From: Acidobacteriota bacterium | Lineage (GTDB): Bacteria > Acidobacteriota > Terriglobia > Acidiferrales > UBA7541 | Direction: 5' to 3' | Length of the DNA stretch: 64,000 nt | NCBI GenBank assembly: GCA_013289715.1 | Contig: JABCZJ010000020.1 | Coordinates: 20,209 to 84,208 of the forward strand | Shown here: piece by piece, positions 32,543 through 41,764 of the stretch | Layout of the letters: the number at the start of each line of letters is the position of its first letter | How positions within the stretch are numbered: position 1 is the first letter of the stretch | The notes under the pieces: model-generated | What the model was told of the DNA's origin: nothing | The model's input: only the letters and a program-made list of their open reading frames with translations | The model's database searches: none | Program-made: the position numbers and the translations under genes

Positions 32543-34513
32543 GTGCCATCACTCTTCTATATCCGACTCATCAGTTTAACTGCTGGGACGCTGGTGTATT
32601 TGTTTTTGCTGGCGCTGATTTTGGGGCACCGCAGGCCGCGGTTGTTTGAGCGATTGCTGTTCTTCTTGATGCTGGCGTTGTTTCTTCTTTACTCGGGTGG
32701 GCTGCTGGAGATTAACGCCGCAATGCAGTACGGCTCGCCGCCCGAAGGGACTCGCTGGTTCGCGAAGCTCCTCGCGGCGTTAGCCATGTCCGTCCTCTTG
32801 CCCTTGATTTGGCATGCGCATGTGGAATACGTGCAGACGGTCCAGCAAGCGCGCGTGCGTCGCGTGATGTGGGTTTGCGTCGTTGCGGTGTACTTGATCG
32901 CTCTCGCCCAGGTCTTGGGCGTGGCGATTGTCGGATCCAAGGTCGGAAGAGGATTCGGCGCTGCGCTGGTTGAGTTCGAGACCTCTGGTCCGCTGAACGA
33001 CTGGCTGATGTGCGCGGTGTCGGCTGCGGCTTTGCAGTTGTGGGCAGTTCGACTTGAAAGGAGTCCAACCGCAAGACGGCTGGGTTATTGGCTATTCGCG
33101 GTCTCGATCTTTTTATCTGGAGTACTGATCCTCCGCGAATTCTACGAGAAGGGGCCGGCTTTTTTTTCCGATTCCCTCGCCACAGCGACGCTGGTTGGTG
33201 CAGTCTTTCCCGGTGCGTTGCTGATCTACTACGCGTTTAAACACAACTTTCTTGATTATGGGGCGCAGCGGAATCTCGTCTACGCTCTATCCGCCATGGT
33301 TTTGGCCTTGCTGTATTTGGCGTTGGTGCGGCGGGTTAGCGGATGGCTGGAGCCGGTGTTGCCGCCAGAAGCTACTGCCAGCGTGCTGTTGTTTGTGCTG
33401 ATATTTCTTTTTGAGCCGCTGGAGCGGGCGATTGGGCCGGTATTGCATCGGCAGTTGGCCGAGCGGATGGAGCGGGTGCAGAGGTTGACGTCGCAATTGC
33501 AGCAGCAGGCGCGGCAGGGGAAGTTGGCGCAGCTGGTCGCATCGGCCGAGACGAGGATCCGCGAGGAATTTGGGTTGGCGGCGGTGCGCATTTCGATTCC
33601 GCGCGATGTGGCGTGGAAAGCTTTGCAAGCGCCGGGAGGGCTGGGGCACACGGCGCAGATGCGTTTGATGAAGGATGGCGAGCAGATTGGAGTGCTGGAG
33701 GCGGCGACGACCGGATCGTATCTGACGGGCGAGACCTCCGCAGCACTGGAATTTCTGGCGGAGCAGTTGCCGGGGATGGTGGACTCGGCGCGGTTGATCG
33801 AAGACAAGTTGCGGCTGGAGCGCGAACTGGCGGAGCGCGAACGAATGGCGGTGCTGGGGCAGATGGCGGCGAGCGTGTCGCACAACTTGCGGAATCCTCT
33901 GAGTTCCATGAAAACGGTGTTGCAGGTGCAGCTGGAAAATCCTGATTTGCCGTTGGATGTGCGGCGGGACTGTACCTTGATAGTGGGCGAGATTGATCGC
34001 ATGAGCGCGAAGCTGACGCAGCTGCTGCATTACGCGAAGCCGACGGTGCACGGCGAACGCGTAGCTGCGGTAGCGGTGGCGGCGCAGACCGCGTGGCTGT
34101 TTGGGCGAGACGCGGAACGGCGCAATGTGCGGCTGGAACTTGAGAAGCCGACGCACGAGATTATGGCGCAGGCGTCGGAAGAAGCGTTGAGCGAGGTGCT
34201 ATCGAATTTGATCGTGAACGCGATGGAAGCGCAGCCCGACGGCGGGCGGGTGCGGATCAGCGTGGGGCGCTATGACGGGAGGCTGGACATCGTGGTGGAC
34301 GACGACGGTCCGGGAATTTCGCAGGAGCTGCGCGCGAAAATATTTCAGCCGTACTTTACGACGAAGGCGACGGGGACCGGGTTGGGGCTTTCGATCGTTG
34401 CGCGGAGGATTGAGGAATTGGGCGGGACGCTGGCTGTGGAGAGTCCGCTACGGCAAGGGAAGGGAACGCGGTTTCATTTGACGCTGCTGCTGGCGGAAGA
34501 GGAAATAAAATAA
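32543..34513 (+). CDS. Membrane sensor histidine kinase, NtrB-like
   Basis: About 656 residues. The N-terminal half has 7-8 predicted transmembrane helices and no large periplasmic domain, so it probably senses a signal within the membrane. A GAF-like region follows (about 290-430). The HisKA helix carries the phospho-acceptor His near 446 (SVSHNLRNPL), the N box is NLIVNAMEAQ, G1 is DDDGPGI and G2 is GTGLGLSIV. It is paired with the sigma-54 activator that begins at the base after its stop. The GTG 32543 start is preferred because TTGCCT and TAGAAT (32499-32526, 16-base spacer) form a promoter just upstream, but the start is not certain. Confidence 0.9.
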   Translation: MPSLFYIRLISLTAGTLVYLFLLALILGHRRPRLFERLLFFLMLALFLLYSGGLLEINAAMQYGSPPEGTRWFAKLLAALAMSVLLPLIWHAHVEYVQTVQQARVRRVMWVCVVAVYLIALAQVLGVAIVGSKVGRGFGAALVEFETSGPLNDWLMCAVSAAALQLWAVRLERSPTARRLGYWLFAVSIFLSGVLILREFYEKGPAFFSDSLATATLVGAVFPGALLIYYAFKHNFLDYGAQRNLVYALSAMVLALLYLALVRRVSGWLEPVLPPEATASVLLFVLIFLFEPLERAIGPVLHRQLAERMERVQRLTSQLQQQARQGKLAQLVASAETRIREEFGLAAVRISIPRDVAWKALQAPGGLGHTAQMRLMKDGEQIGVLEAATTGSYLTGETSAALEFLAEQLPGMVDSARLIEDKLRLERELAERERMAVLGQMAASVSHNLRNPLSSMKTVLQVQLENPDLPLDVRRDCTLIVGEIDRMSAKLTQLLHYAKPTVHGERVAAVAVAAQTAWLFGRDAERRNVRLELEKPTHEIMAQASEEALSEVLSNLIVNAMEAQPDGGRVRISVGRYDGRLDIVVDDDGPGISQELRAKIFQPYFTTKATGTGLGLSIVARRIEELGGTLAVESPLRQGKGTRFHLTLLLAEEEIK

Positions 34514-35899
34514 ATGATGCGAACGATTTTGTTGGTCGATGACGAGGCGACGGCGCGTTATGGGACGGGGCGGGCGCTCGAGAAGCAATATAAGGTGATC
34601 GAGGCGGGGTCGGCTGCAGCGGCGCGCGAGGCTTTGACGGCTGCTGCGCCGGATTTAATTCTGCTGGATCTGGTGATGCCCGGGGAGGATGGGCTTTCGT
34701 TTTTACGGTGGTTGCGGGAAAACGGGCATGGCGTGCCGGTGCTTGTCGTTTCGGCTTTGGATACGGCGAAGACGGCGCTGGACGCGCTGCGGAGCGGGGC
34801 GGCGGATTACATTGTGAAGGGATTTGACATCGAGGAGTTGCGCCGGCGCGTTGGGAATTTGCTACGGCTTGCTGAATTGGCCGAAGAAAACACGCGTTTG
34901 CGGCGCGAGCTCGTGGCGGATGGACAATTCGGACGATTGCTCGGAGCTTCGGCAGCGATGCGACGCGTTTTCGAGATGGCGGAGCGCGTGGCGGCTACGG
35001 ATGCGACCGTTTTAATTCTGGGCGAGAGCGGGACGGGGAAGGATTTGCTGGCGCAGGAAATTCACGAACGGTCGGCGCGGCGCGGGCGCGCGTTTGTGGC
35101 GGTGAATTGCGCGGCGCTGCCGGAGCATCTGATTGAATCGGAATTGTTTGGGTATGAGCGCGGTGCGTTTACCGGAGCGGCACAGCAGCGCAAGGGGAAA
35201 TTCGAGCAGGCGTCGGGCGGGACGATTTTTCTGGATGAGATTGGGGACATGAATGCCGTGACGCAGGCGAAGGTGCTGCGGGCTCTGGAAAATCGAAAGA
35301 TCGAGCGGCTGGGCGGGACTCATGCGATTGATGTGGACGTGCGGGTGATCAGCGCGACGTACCGGGATTTGCCGGGGGAAATTGCGGCGGGACGTTTTCG
35401 CGAGGATTTATATTACCGGTTGCGAGTGGTTACTTTGGAACTGCCGCCCCTGCGCGCGCATAAAGAGGATTTGGCGATGTTGGTGGACGCGCTTCTGGGG
35501 CAGCTGGGGGCGCGGCACAAGCATCGCGCGCATGTGTCGCCGGAAGCGATGAGCTTGTTGCGGCGCTACGATTGGCCGGGGAATGTGCGGGAATTGCGCA
35601 ATGCGCTGGAGCGGACCTTGGTGTTGTGCGATGGCGATGAGATTACTTTGCCGGATTTGCCGGAGGAGATTCGCGAGTATCGCGGCGTGGGCGGCACTGC
35701 GAAAAAGGCCGGGGACGAATCGTTTTTGGGCGAAGCGGATTTTCGCGAGGCCAAGCGGCAGTTTGAGATTGTTTATTTGCGGCGGAAATTGGAAGAGCAC
35801 CATTGGAACGTGTCGCAGACGGCGGCGGAGGTGGGGCTTCATCGGCAGAGTTTGCAGGAGAAACTTCGCGAACTCGGGATTCAACGACCGGGGAAATAG
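34514..35899 (+). CDS. Sigma-54-dependent response regulator, NtrC-like
   Basis: A 461-residue enhancer-binding protein. Receiver domain 1-125: DD at 9-10, phospho-acceptor Asp52 and Lys near 103. AAA+ domain about 140-380: Walker A GESGTGKD near 170, the sigma-54 contact loop GAFTGA near 217, and FLDEIGDM as Walker B. The C-terminal Fis-type HTH reads VSQTAAEVGLHRQSLQEKLR. It would remodel sigma-54 RNA polymerase after phosphorylation by the kinase encoded immediately upstream. Intact GAFTGA and Asp52 indicate a functional activator. Target genes are unknown; no sigma-54 promoter was found by eye in the window. Confidence 0.96.
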   Translation: MMRTILLVDDEATARYGTGRALEKQYKVIEAGSAAAAREALTAAAPDLILLDLVMPGEDGLSFLRWLRENGHGVPVLVVSALDTAKTALDALRSGAADYIVKGFDIEELRRRVGNLLRLAELAEENTRLRRELVADGQFGRLLGASAAMRRVFEMAERVAATDATVLILGESGTGKDLLAQEIHERSARRGRAFVAVNCAALPEHLIESELFGYERGAFTGAAQQRKGKFEQASGGTIFLDEIGDMNAVTQAKVLRALENRKIERLGGTHAIDVDVRVISATYRDLPGEIAAGRFREDLYYRLRVVTLELPPLRAHKEDLAMLVDALLGQLGARHKHRAHVSPEAMSLLRRYDWPGNVRELRNALERTLVLCDGDEITLPDLPEEIREYRGVGGTAKKAGDESFLGEADFREAKRQFEIVYLRRKLEEHHWNVSQTAAEVGLHRQSLQEKLRELGIQRPGK

Positions 35900-36013
35900 A
35901 GGATGCAGGGAAGCAGGCGGCAGGGAGGCAGGAAGCGGCGAACGCAGCGCGTTGATTGCTGGATGCACAAGAACGGTTGGGGAACAGGGCACTGGCTAGC
36001 GGCGAGTGGCTAG

Positions 36014-36096
36014 CAAAAGCAGATCCCTCGCTACGTCCCCCGCCCGCCAAACTGCGGCGGGAAAGAAAAAGCGCGGGACTGCGTTCGGGATGACAC
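36014..36096 (+). repeat. Dispersed 83-87-base repeat, copy 1
   Basis: This copy, from AAAAGCAGATCCCTC to TTCGGGATGACAC, closely matches 59270-59356 in the same orientation. Both have a variable middle of CCCGCC-type sequence that can fold on itself, and both lie between genes. It sits just upstream of mobA. Confidence 0.8.
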
Positions 36097-36133
36097 GTGC
36101 TACTACGTTCGACAATACGATCAAACTTCAAGC

Positions 36134-36766
36134 ATGAATGACGTCATATCAATCGCGGGATTTATTTTGGCGGGTGGGGAAAGTTCGCGGATGGGTGTCG
36201 ATAAGGGGCTTTTGGAGATTGCGGGCGTGGCGATGATCGTGCGGGCGGCGCGATTGGTGGAATCGGTGGCGGGCGCGCCGGCGGTGGTGGTGGGGACGCC
36301 GGAAAAATATCGGGGGCTGGGATTGGGGGCGATTGCGGATGATTGGCCGGGTTGCGGGCCGCTGGGCGGGATTGCGACGGCGTTGTGCGCGTCCGAGGCG
36401 GATTGGAATCTGATCGTGGCGTGCGACTTGCCGTATTTGACGCGCGCGTGGCTGGAGTATTTGCAGCAGCGGGCACGCGATTCTGATGCAGAGGCAGTGG
36501 TACCCATGAATCTGACGTTCACGAACAAGCGCGGCGCGGAGCCGCTTTGCGCGGCGTATCACAAAGGCTGCGAGCCGTCGATCCGGCGAGCCCTGGAGCT
36601 GGGCGTGCGCAAGGTGACCGATGGCCTGGCGGAATTGCGCGTCGAGCTGATAGAACCAGCGAAATGGAAAGGCTTTGATTCCGACGGGCTCCTATTCAAG
36701 AATGTGAACACGCCGGCGGATTATGAAGAGGCTAGGGCGAAATTTGCCAGAAGCGCGGAGCGATGA
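36134..36766 (+). CDS. mobA: Molybdenum cofactor guanylyltransferase MobA
   Basis: A 210-residue nucleotidyltransferase that attaches GMP to molybdopterin to give the bis-MGD cofactor. It starts the sugar-nucleotide-type fold with FILAGGESSRMGVDKG near residue 9, which binds GTP, followed by ADDWPGCGPLGG and the metal-binding ACDLPYL. Length is normal. The stop overlaps the start of the ABC ATPase gene by ATGA, so the two are co-translated. Other moco genes are not in the window. Confidence 0.93.
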   Translation: MNDVISIAGFILAGGESSRMGVDKGLLEIAGVAMIVRAARLVESVAGAPAVVVGTPEKYRGLGLGAIADDWPGCGPLGGIATALCASEADWNLIVACDLPYLTRAWLEYLQQRARDSDAEAVVPMNLTFTNKRGAEPLCAAYHKGCEPSIRRALELGVRKVTDGLAELRVELIEPAKWKGFDSDGLLFKNVNTPADYEEARAKFARSAER

Positions 36767-37530
36767 GCGAGCACTATTTCGAATTCAAAAATGTTTGCAA
36801 GGCGTTTGACGATAACGCCGTGCTGAAGGACGTCAGCTTCTTCGTGGAGCAGGGCGAGACCGCCGTGATCATGGGACGCAGCGGAGTGGGTAAATCAGTG
36901 TCGTTGAAATTGCTGTTGGGATTTCTGGCGCCGGATTCGGGACGGATTATTGTGGCGGGACAGGATGTGACGGACTACACGGAGGAGCAATTTTCGAAGA
37001 TTCGGCGGCGCGTCACGATGGTGTTTCAGTCCGGCGCGCTATTCGATTCGCTGACAGTGGAGGAGAATGTGGCGTTTCCGCTGGAGAGCCGTAGCGAGAC
37101 GGAAGCGCCGGAAAAAATTGATGCGACGGTGAAAGAACTGATGACGGATCTGGAGGTTGTTGACTTCGCGGATCGTTTGCCATCGGATTTGAGCACTGGA
37201 GCGAAGCGGGCGGTCGCGATTGCGCGGGCGCTGGCGGAAGATCCGGACGCGATTCTGTATGACGAGCCTACCACGATGGTGGATCCGCTGATGGCGGCAC
37301 ATATTAGCGACTTGATCGCGAAATTGAAGGCGAAATTGCACAAGACTTCGATCGTGGTGACGCACGACACGCATCTGGCGAAAAAGCTGGCGGATCGGAT
37401 TCTTTTCCTGCAGGAGGGGCGGGTGGGATTTTTCGGGACTTGGCAGGAACTGGAAAATTCCAAGGAACCGTTCCTGCGAAATTTCCTCGCGCAAGATGAA
37501 TTGATTCCCGCGTTGGACGCCAACGAGTGA
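36763..37530 (+). CDS. MlaF-like ABC transporter ATPase with altered signature
   Basis: A 255-residue ABC ATPase. Walker A is GRSGVGKS at 38-45; the Q-loop segment VFQSGALFDSLTVEENVAFP is the hallmark of MlaF/Ttg2A phospholipid-transport ATPases; Walker B is AILYDEPTT; and the H-loop VVTHD is present. The ABC signature is LSTGA (about 143-147) instead of LSGGM/LSGGQ. No MlaE permease or MlaD substrate-binding gene is adjacent; instead the neighbours are mobA (ATGA overlap) and an APC permease (GTGA overlap). It may work with a permease encoded elsewhere. The two-gene overlaps make this a tight operon. Confidence 0.88.
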   Translation: MSEHYFEFKNVCKAFDDNAVLKDVSFFVEQGETAVIMGRSGVGKSVSLKLLLGFLAPDSGRIIVAGQDVTDYTEEQFSKIRRRVTMVFQSGALFDSLTVEENVAFPLESRSETEAPEKIDATVKELMTDLEVVDFADRLPSDLSTGAKRAVAIARALAEDPDAILYDEPTTMVDPLMAAHISDLIAKLKAKLHKTSIVVTHDTHLAKKLADRILFLQEGRVGFFGTWQELENSKEPFLRNFLAQDELIPALDANE

Positions 37531-38987
37531 GCCAAAATCCCGCGGCAACCGGCGCGCCTGGAGCGAAAGGCGGCGACCCGAAATCCCAGCTGCGCCGCGT
37601 GATGGGATTCTGGGACGTGCTGCTGTTCAACATCGGGGCGGTGCTGGGGCCGCGCTGGATTGCGGCGGCTGCGCACAACGGTACTTCTTCTATTAGCTTG
37701 TGGGTCTTTGCCGCGTTCCTCTTTTTCCTGCCGACTACCTTCGTCATCGTCGAATTGTCCACGCGATTTCCCGAAGAAGGCGGATTGTACGTGTGGTCGA
37801 AGGAAGCATTCGGGGATTTTCACGGATTCATCGCGGGATGGACGTATTGGGTGTACACGTTCTTTTATTTTCCGGCGCTGCTGATGGCCAGCGCGGCGAT
37901 GGCCGCTTACATCGGCGGAAGCGGTACGGCGTACCTGGCGCAGGACCGGACGTTTTTGGTGGCGGGATCGTTCGGACTACTTTTTGTGGCGGTGGCGCTG
38001 AATATCGTGGGATTGAATATTGGGAAGTGGCTGCAGAACGTCGGCGCGGTTTCGACTTACGTGCCGCTGCTGATGCTGGTGGGGATGGCGGCGTATCTGT
38101 GGCACGCGCACGGATCGGTGACGCATTTTACGTGGCGGAACATGATGCCGACGTGGGATTGGGGGACCGTTAATTTTTGGCCACAGATTGCGTTTGCGTT
38201 TGTGGGGCTGGAGCTTTGCGCGACGATGAGCGAAGAGGTGCGCAACCCGCAGAAGACTTTGCCGCGCGCGATCTTTGGCTCTGGGATTCTGATTGCGTTG
38301 ATTTACATCGCGGGGACTTTTGCGGTGCTGTCCATGTTGCCGGCCGATGCAGTGGATCCCAAGAGCGGAGTGTTTCAGGCGCTGACCGCGGGCTCGACGA
38401 TGCTGCGAATCGTTTTGTTCGGTGTGATCGCGGCGATTCTGGTGACGGTGGGGAATGCGGGAGGCGTGGGCGGGACGGTGGCGGGAGTGGCGCGCGTGCC
38501 GTTTGTGGTGGGGATTGACCGGTATTTGCCGGCGGTGTTTGGGCGGATTCATCCGAAGTGGAAGACGCCGTGGGTGGCGATTCTGGTGCAGGCAGTGGGT
38601 ACGGGGATTGTGCTTTTGCTCGGGCAGATCAGCGACAGCCCGAACACGGCGTATCAGGAATTGGTGGATGCGGGGACGATACTTTATTTCATTCCGTTTT
38701 TGTATATGTATGGGGCGGTGATCCGGCTGGCTTATCACGGGGATCGCGGGGCGAATGAGAATGAGGTTTTGATTCCCGGCGGGAAACTGGGGGTTTGGTT
38801 GATGGGGATTTTGGGATTTACGGTGGTGCTGGGGGGGATTGTGTTGTCGTTGATACCGCCGGCGGAAGCTGAGAATAAGTGGATATTTGAGGGGAAGCTC
38901 GCGGGTGGGAGCGCGTTTGCGATTTTGTTTGGGTTGATGCTTTATTATCGCGGGGCTAGAGCGAAGGCGAGGGAAGCCGCTAGATAG
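37527..38987 (+). CDS. APC superfamily amino-acid permease
   Basis: A 486-residue membrane protein with about 12 predicted transmembrane helices. The first helix region GFWDVLLFNIGAVLGPRW has the broken-helix motif of amino acid-polyamine-organocation transporters, and EVRNPQKTLPRAI is the typical helix-6/7 loop. It has a 23-residue hydrophilic N-terminus. APC members import amino acids, often by proton symport or antiport; the substrate is unknown. It begins with a GTG overlapping the ABC ATPase stop. A direct interaction with that ATPase is not expected, as APC carriers do not use ATP. Confidence 0.92.
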   Translation: MSQNPAATGAPGAKGGDPKSQLRRVMGFWDVLLFNIGAVLGPRWIAAAAHNGTSSISLWVFAAFLFFLPTTFVIVELSTRFPEEGGLYVWSKEAFGDFHGFIAGWTYWVYTFFYFPALLMASAAMAAYIGGSGTAYLAQDRTFLVAGSFGLLFVAVALNIVGLNIGKWLQNVGAVSTYVPLLMLVGMAAYLWHAHGSVTHFTWRNMMPTWDWGTVNFWPQIAFAFVGLELCATMSEEVRNPQKTLPRAIFGSGILIALIYIAGTFAVLSMLPADAVDPKSGVFQALTAGSTMLRIVLFGVIAAILVTVGNAGGVGGTVAGVARVPFVVGIDRYLPAVFGRIHPKWKTPWVAILVQAVGTGIVLLLGQISDSPNTAYQELVDAGTILYFIPFLYMYGAVIRLAYHGDRGANENEVLIPGGKLGVWLMGILGFTVVLGGIVLSLIPPAEAENKWIFEGKLAGGSAFAILFGLMLYYRGARAKAREAAR

Positions 38988-39009
38988 CTGCTCGCGCCGC
39001 ACGTTTCCC

Positions 39010-39672
39010 TCACTCCCGCGCAGTGACCCCGACTGCTTCAGATCTCTTTTGCCTTCGTACCCTCCACTGCGCAAGCCGAGCCAGGATCGTCACGAGTCCA
39101 AGCAGGCTCCAGAGCCCGAGAGAAGCAAGGGCCCAGCGCCACGGAAGTATCAAGTCCGATCGCACGCTTGGGTCTGCGATGATCACGGTGATGCCCGCAG
39201 CGCTGCCAAATGTTACGAGCAAAGCCACGACCGTTTCGGCCCCGGTGATCGCTGGAGCGATGACCCGTAAGCGAGCGGCTGGCGATGCGTCGATTCCTCG
39301 GCCGACGATCCACCAGAAAATTAGTCCGACGATTGGCCAACTGAACGAGCGCCAAAAAACGGATAGCATGCCGGCCGGAACGGCTGCGGGCCGCGCCAGC
39401 CCCGCGAATGCGCAGGGCATGTTCAGGAGAGCGGGGGTGGCCAGCCTTAACTCAGCGAGCTTTCGCACCATATCTTCTTGTGGCGGAGCTGGCGCCAAGG
39501 ATTTAGTAATGTAGAAAACCGGCTTCTCGGATCTTATAGGCCAGCGAACGTGCACTGCAGCGCGAAATTGAAGGATATAGAAACTCCTCCACGGCCCGAG
39601 CAGCAGAATACAGAGCACTAACTGTCCGATAGGAAGGATCTGGCGGAATCGAAAGCGATCGATTTCATTCAT
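39010..39672 (-). CDS. Hypothetical membrane protein
   Basis: A 220-residue protein with about four predicted transmembrane helices (around 12-32, 108-127, 139-160 and 175-200) and a soluble segment of about 70 residues after the first. The C-terminus is basic (RVRRQKRSEAVG). I recognise no family and the neighbours do not help. ATG 39672 is the only reasonable start. Confidence 0.6.
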   Translation of the reverse strand: MNEIDRFRFRQILPIGQLVLCILLLGPWRSFYILQFRAAVHVRWPIRSEKPVFYITKSLAPAPPQEDMVRKLAELRLATPALLNMPCAFAGLARPAAVPAGMLSVFWRSFSWPIVGLIFWWIVGRGIDASPAARLRVIAPAITGAETVVALLVTFGSAAGITVIIADPSVRSDLILPWRWALASLGLWSLLGLVTILARLAQWRVRRQKRSEAVGVTARE

Positions 39673-39751
39673 GCTGATTGGCGGGCAGTCTCATGCAGCG
39701 CCAGGAACAGTGCAAGACAGACAACCGGCGCCGTCGGGCTCCGCCGAAGTA

Positions 39752-40921
39752 TTAGTGGATGGCGCGGTTTTGCGTGGTTTGCTTTGTGGCAAGCGAGAAG
39801 CGCGGGGCGACTTCATTTTCGGCTGCGCTGGATTGCATGACGCGGGCTGTTACGTATTCTCCTACCGATGGGCCGTGCTTGAAGCCGTGACCCGAGCCGC
39901 CGCCTACGAGCCAGACATTTGTGAAATCCGGGTGCTGGTCAATCAGAAAATCACCGTTGGAAGTGCTCTCGTACTGGCAGACGCGCGTTTCGACGACGGG
40001 CGCATTCTTCAGGGCGGGGAAGCGGCGGGCGACGAATTCGCGCGCGGCTTCGACGGCGGCTACGCTGGCGACGCGGGATTGCGTGTCGGGATCTACCGGC
40101 GCGCCGTGGTGATCGTCGGCGACTTTCAGGCCGCGATTTTCCAGGTCGGGCACGCCGTAGAATTCGTCCTTTAGATAGAGCCACGTGGGCAGGGTGCTCC
40201 GCCCGAATTGAATTTCTCCTTGCGGGATTCCGAAGAAAATAATTTCTTGGCGCGAAACGAAGATGCGTGTGCCCAAGAGATCGGGGAAAAGTTTGGCGAG
40301 CCAGGGGCCGCAGGCATAGACGAACGCGCCGGCGGAAATATTTTCACCGTGGGTGGTCATGATGGAAGCGACGCGGCCTTCGCCGAGAGGCGCGAGCGCG
40401 GAGGCAGCGCGATATTGCACGCCGATTTTCTGGGCTTCTTCGACGACGGTTTGTACGGCGCGGCGAGCCATGAGGACGCCGCTTTCGGGTTCGAGGATGC
40501 CCCAGGCGTTGTCGTCGAAAGCGATTTGCGAGTAATGTTTGCGCAGGCCCAGGAGTGAGAGACGCTCGTGCGGGATGTTGTGATCTTGCAGAGCCGTCAG
40601 CGTGTCCATCGCGTAGGGATATTTATCGTGCGCGATCCAGAGGACGCCGGTGGGCTGAAATAATTCGGGGCGGCCGGCTTGGGCGAAGATTTCTTTCCAG
40701 CGCGGCAGGGCGCGCAACGACCAGCGGGTGTAGATGTCGTCGGAGCCGTAGCCCATGCGGATGATGCGCGATTCGCCGCCGGAACTGGCGCGGGAGTTGG
40801 CGGGGCCGTAGGCGTCGAGCAGCGCGACGGAGCCACCGGATTTTGCGAGATGGTAGGCGGTCCAGGCGCCGAAGACTCCGGCGCCGATTACGGCGACGTC
40901 GTAGGTTTTGCGGGCCGTCAT
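39752..40921 (-). CDS. FAD-dependent amine oxidase of the sarcosine/N-methyl-tryptophan oxidase family
   Basis: A 389-residue flavoenzyme. The dinucleotide-binding motif is VAVIGAGVFGAWTAYHL near residue 8. The family position for covalent FAD, Cys315, is present in RVCQYES, and the tail motif GGGSGHGFKHGPSVGE matches monomeric sarcosine oxidase. These enzymes oxidise secondary amines such as sarcosine to formaldehyde, glycine and hydrogen peroxide. ATG 40921 removes a 21-residue Arg/Pro-rich extension that belongs to the leader. The gene is not in an obvious operon. Confidence 0.9.
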   Translation of the reverse strand: MTARKTYDVAVIGAGVFGAWTAYHLAKSGGSVALLDAYGPANSRASSGGESRIIRMGYGSDDIYTRWSLRALPRWKEIFAQAGRPELFQPTGVLWIAHDKYPYAMDTLTALQDHNIPHERLSLLGLRKHYSQIAFDDNAWGILEPESGVLMARRAVQTVVEEAQKIGVQYRAASALAPLGEGRVASIMTTHGENISAGAFVYACGPWLAKLFPDLLGTRIFVSRQEIIFFGIPQGEIQFGRSTLPTWLYLKDEFYGVPDLENRGLKVADDHHGAPVDPDTQSRVASVAAVEAAREFVARRFPALKNAPVVETRVCQYESTSNGDFLIDQHPDFTNVWLVGGGSGHGFKHGPSVGEYVTARVMQSSAAENEVAPRFSLATKQTTQNRAIH

Positions 40922-40935
40922 GCGCGGACGCCGAG

Positions 40936-40975
40936 GTAAAAATGGCGGCGAGGCGCCGGCGCTACGAAAACCGAA
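40936..40975. repeat. Dispersed GC-rich repeat fragment
   Basis: The segment around GGCGCCGGCGCTACGAAAAC resembles the reverse complement of 3240-3262 and parts of 61620-61712. These intergenic pieces, rich in CGCCGGCG, appear to be one family of small dispersed repeats. Confidence 0.4.
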
Positions 40976-41009
40976 TTGTCGCAAGCGCGAGGAAAAAGTT
41001 GCGCGCGCA

Positions 41010-41693
41010 TCAGAAGCCTTCCTCGACTAGATGTTTTACGGTGAGGTGTGATGTGGGTTGCGATTTTTCGTTGTGCAGCAGGCTTTCGACGTACTTGGCT
41101 AGGATGTCGGTTTCGATGTTGATGGCGTCGTTGACGGACATGCTGCGCACGTTGGTGCGCGCGTAGGTGAAGGGGATGATGGCGATGTCCGCGATGCCTT
41201 CGTGCCAGCGGGCGACGGTGAGGCTGATGCCGTCGAGGGCGATGGAGCCTTTTTCGGCGACGTAGCGGCGGAGGTCTTGCGGGACGCGGACGGAGAGCCA
41301 CCAATTTTCGCCTTCGGGGACTAGGCGGGTGACGCGGCCGACGCCGTCCACGTGACCTTGCATGAAGTGGCCGCCGAGGCGGGCGCCGGCTGCTAGTGGG
41401 CGTTCGAGATTGACGAGGTGGCCGCGTTTTTTTTCGCCGAAGTTGGTGCGGCGGAGAGTTTCGCCGGAGAGATCGGCGGTGAAACTGTGCGCGTCGAATT
41501 CGACTACGGTGAGGCAGCAGCCGTTTACGGAGATGCTGTCGCCGAGTTTTGTGGAGGCTGCGATTGGGGAATCATCTTCAGGAGCACCGCCAGGAGCGGC
41601 TGTGCCCTGGAAGCTGACGCGGAGGCGTCCGCCGCTTTCAGAGTGGTCGAGGGATTCGATTTTTCCTACTTGTTCGGTGATGCCTGTGAACAT
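41010..41693 (-). CDS. ribE: Riboflavin synthase alpha subunit
   Basis: A 227-residue trimeric enzyme that dismutates two 6,7-dimethyl-8-ribityllumazine molecules to riboflavin. It begins MFTGITEQVGKIE and has two lumazine-binding repeats: GDSISVNGCCLTVVEFDAHSF in the first and KGSIALDGISLTVARWHEG in the second. GGHFMQGHVDGVG links them. A poorly conserved Gly/Pro/Ala insert lies near residues 30-45. It is followed on the same strand by ribD upstream (71-base gap), making a riboflavin pair; lumazine synthase (ribH) is not in the window. Confidence 0.95.
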   Translation of the reverse strand: MFTGITEQVGKIESLDHSESGGRLRVSFQGTAAPGGAPEDDSPIAASTKLGDSISVNGCCLTVVEFDAHSFTADLSGETLRRTNFGEKKRGHLVNLERPLAAGARLGGHFMQGHVDGVGRVTRLVPEGENWWLSVRVPQDLRRYVAEKGSIALDGISLTVARWHEGIADIAIIPFTYARTNVRSMSVNDAINIETDILAKYVESLLHNEKSQPTSHLTVKHLVEEGF

Positions 41694-41764
41694 TTGTCTT
41701 CAGTTCCTCTGATCCATGTCGACCCGTTTTACTTGGGTGCACAGGCAAGATTGCCTAGGCCACC

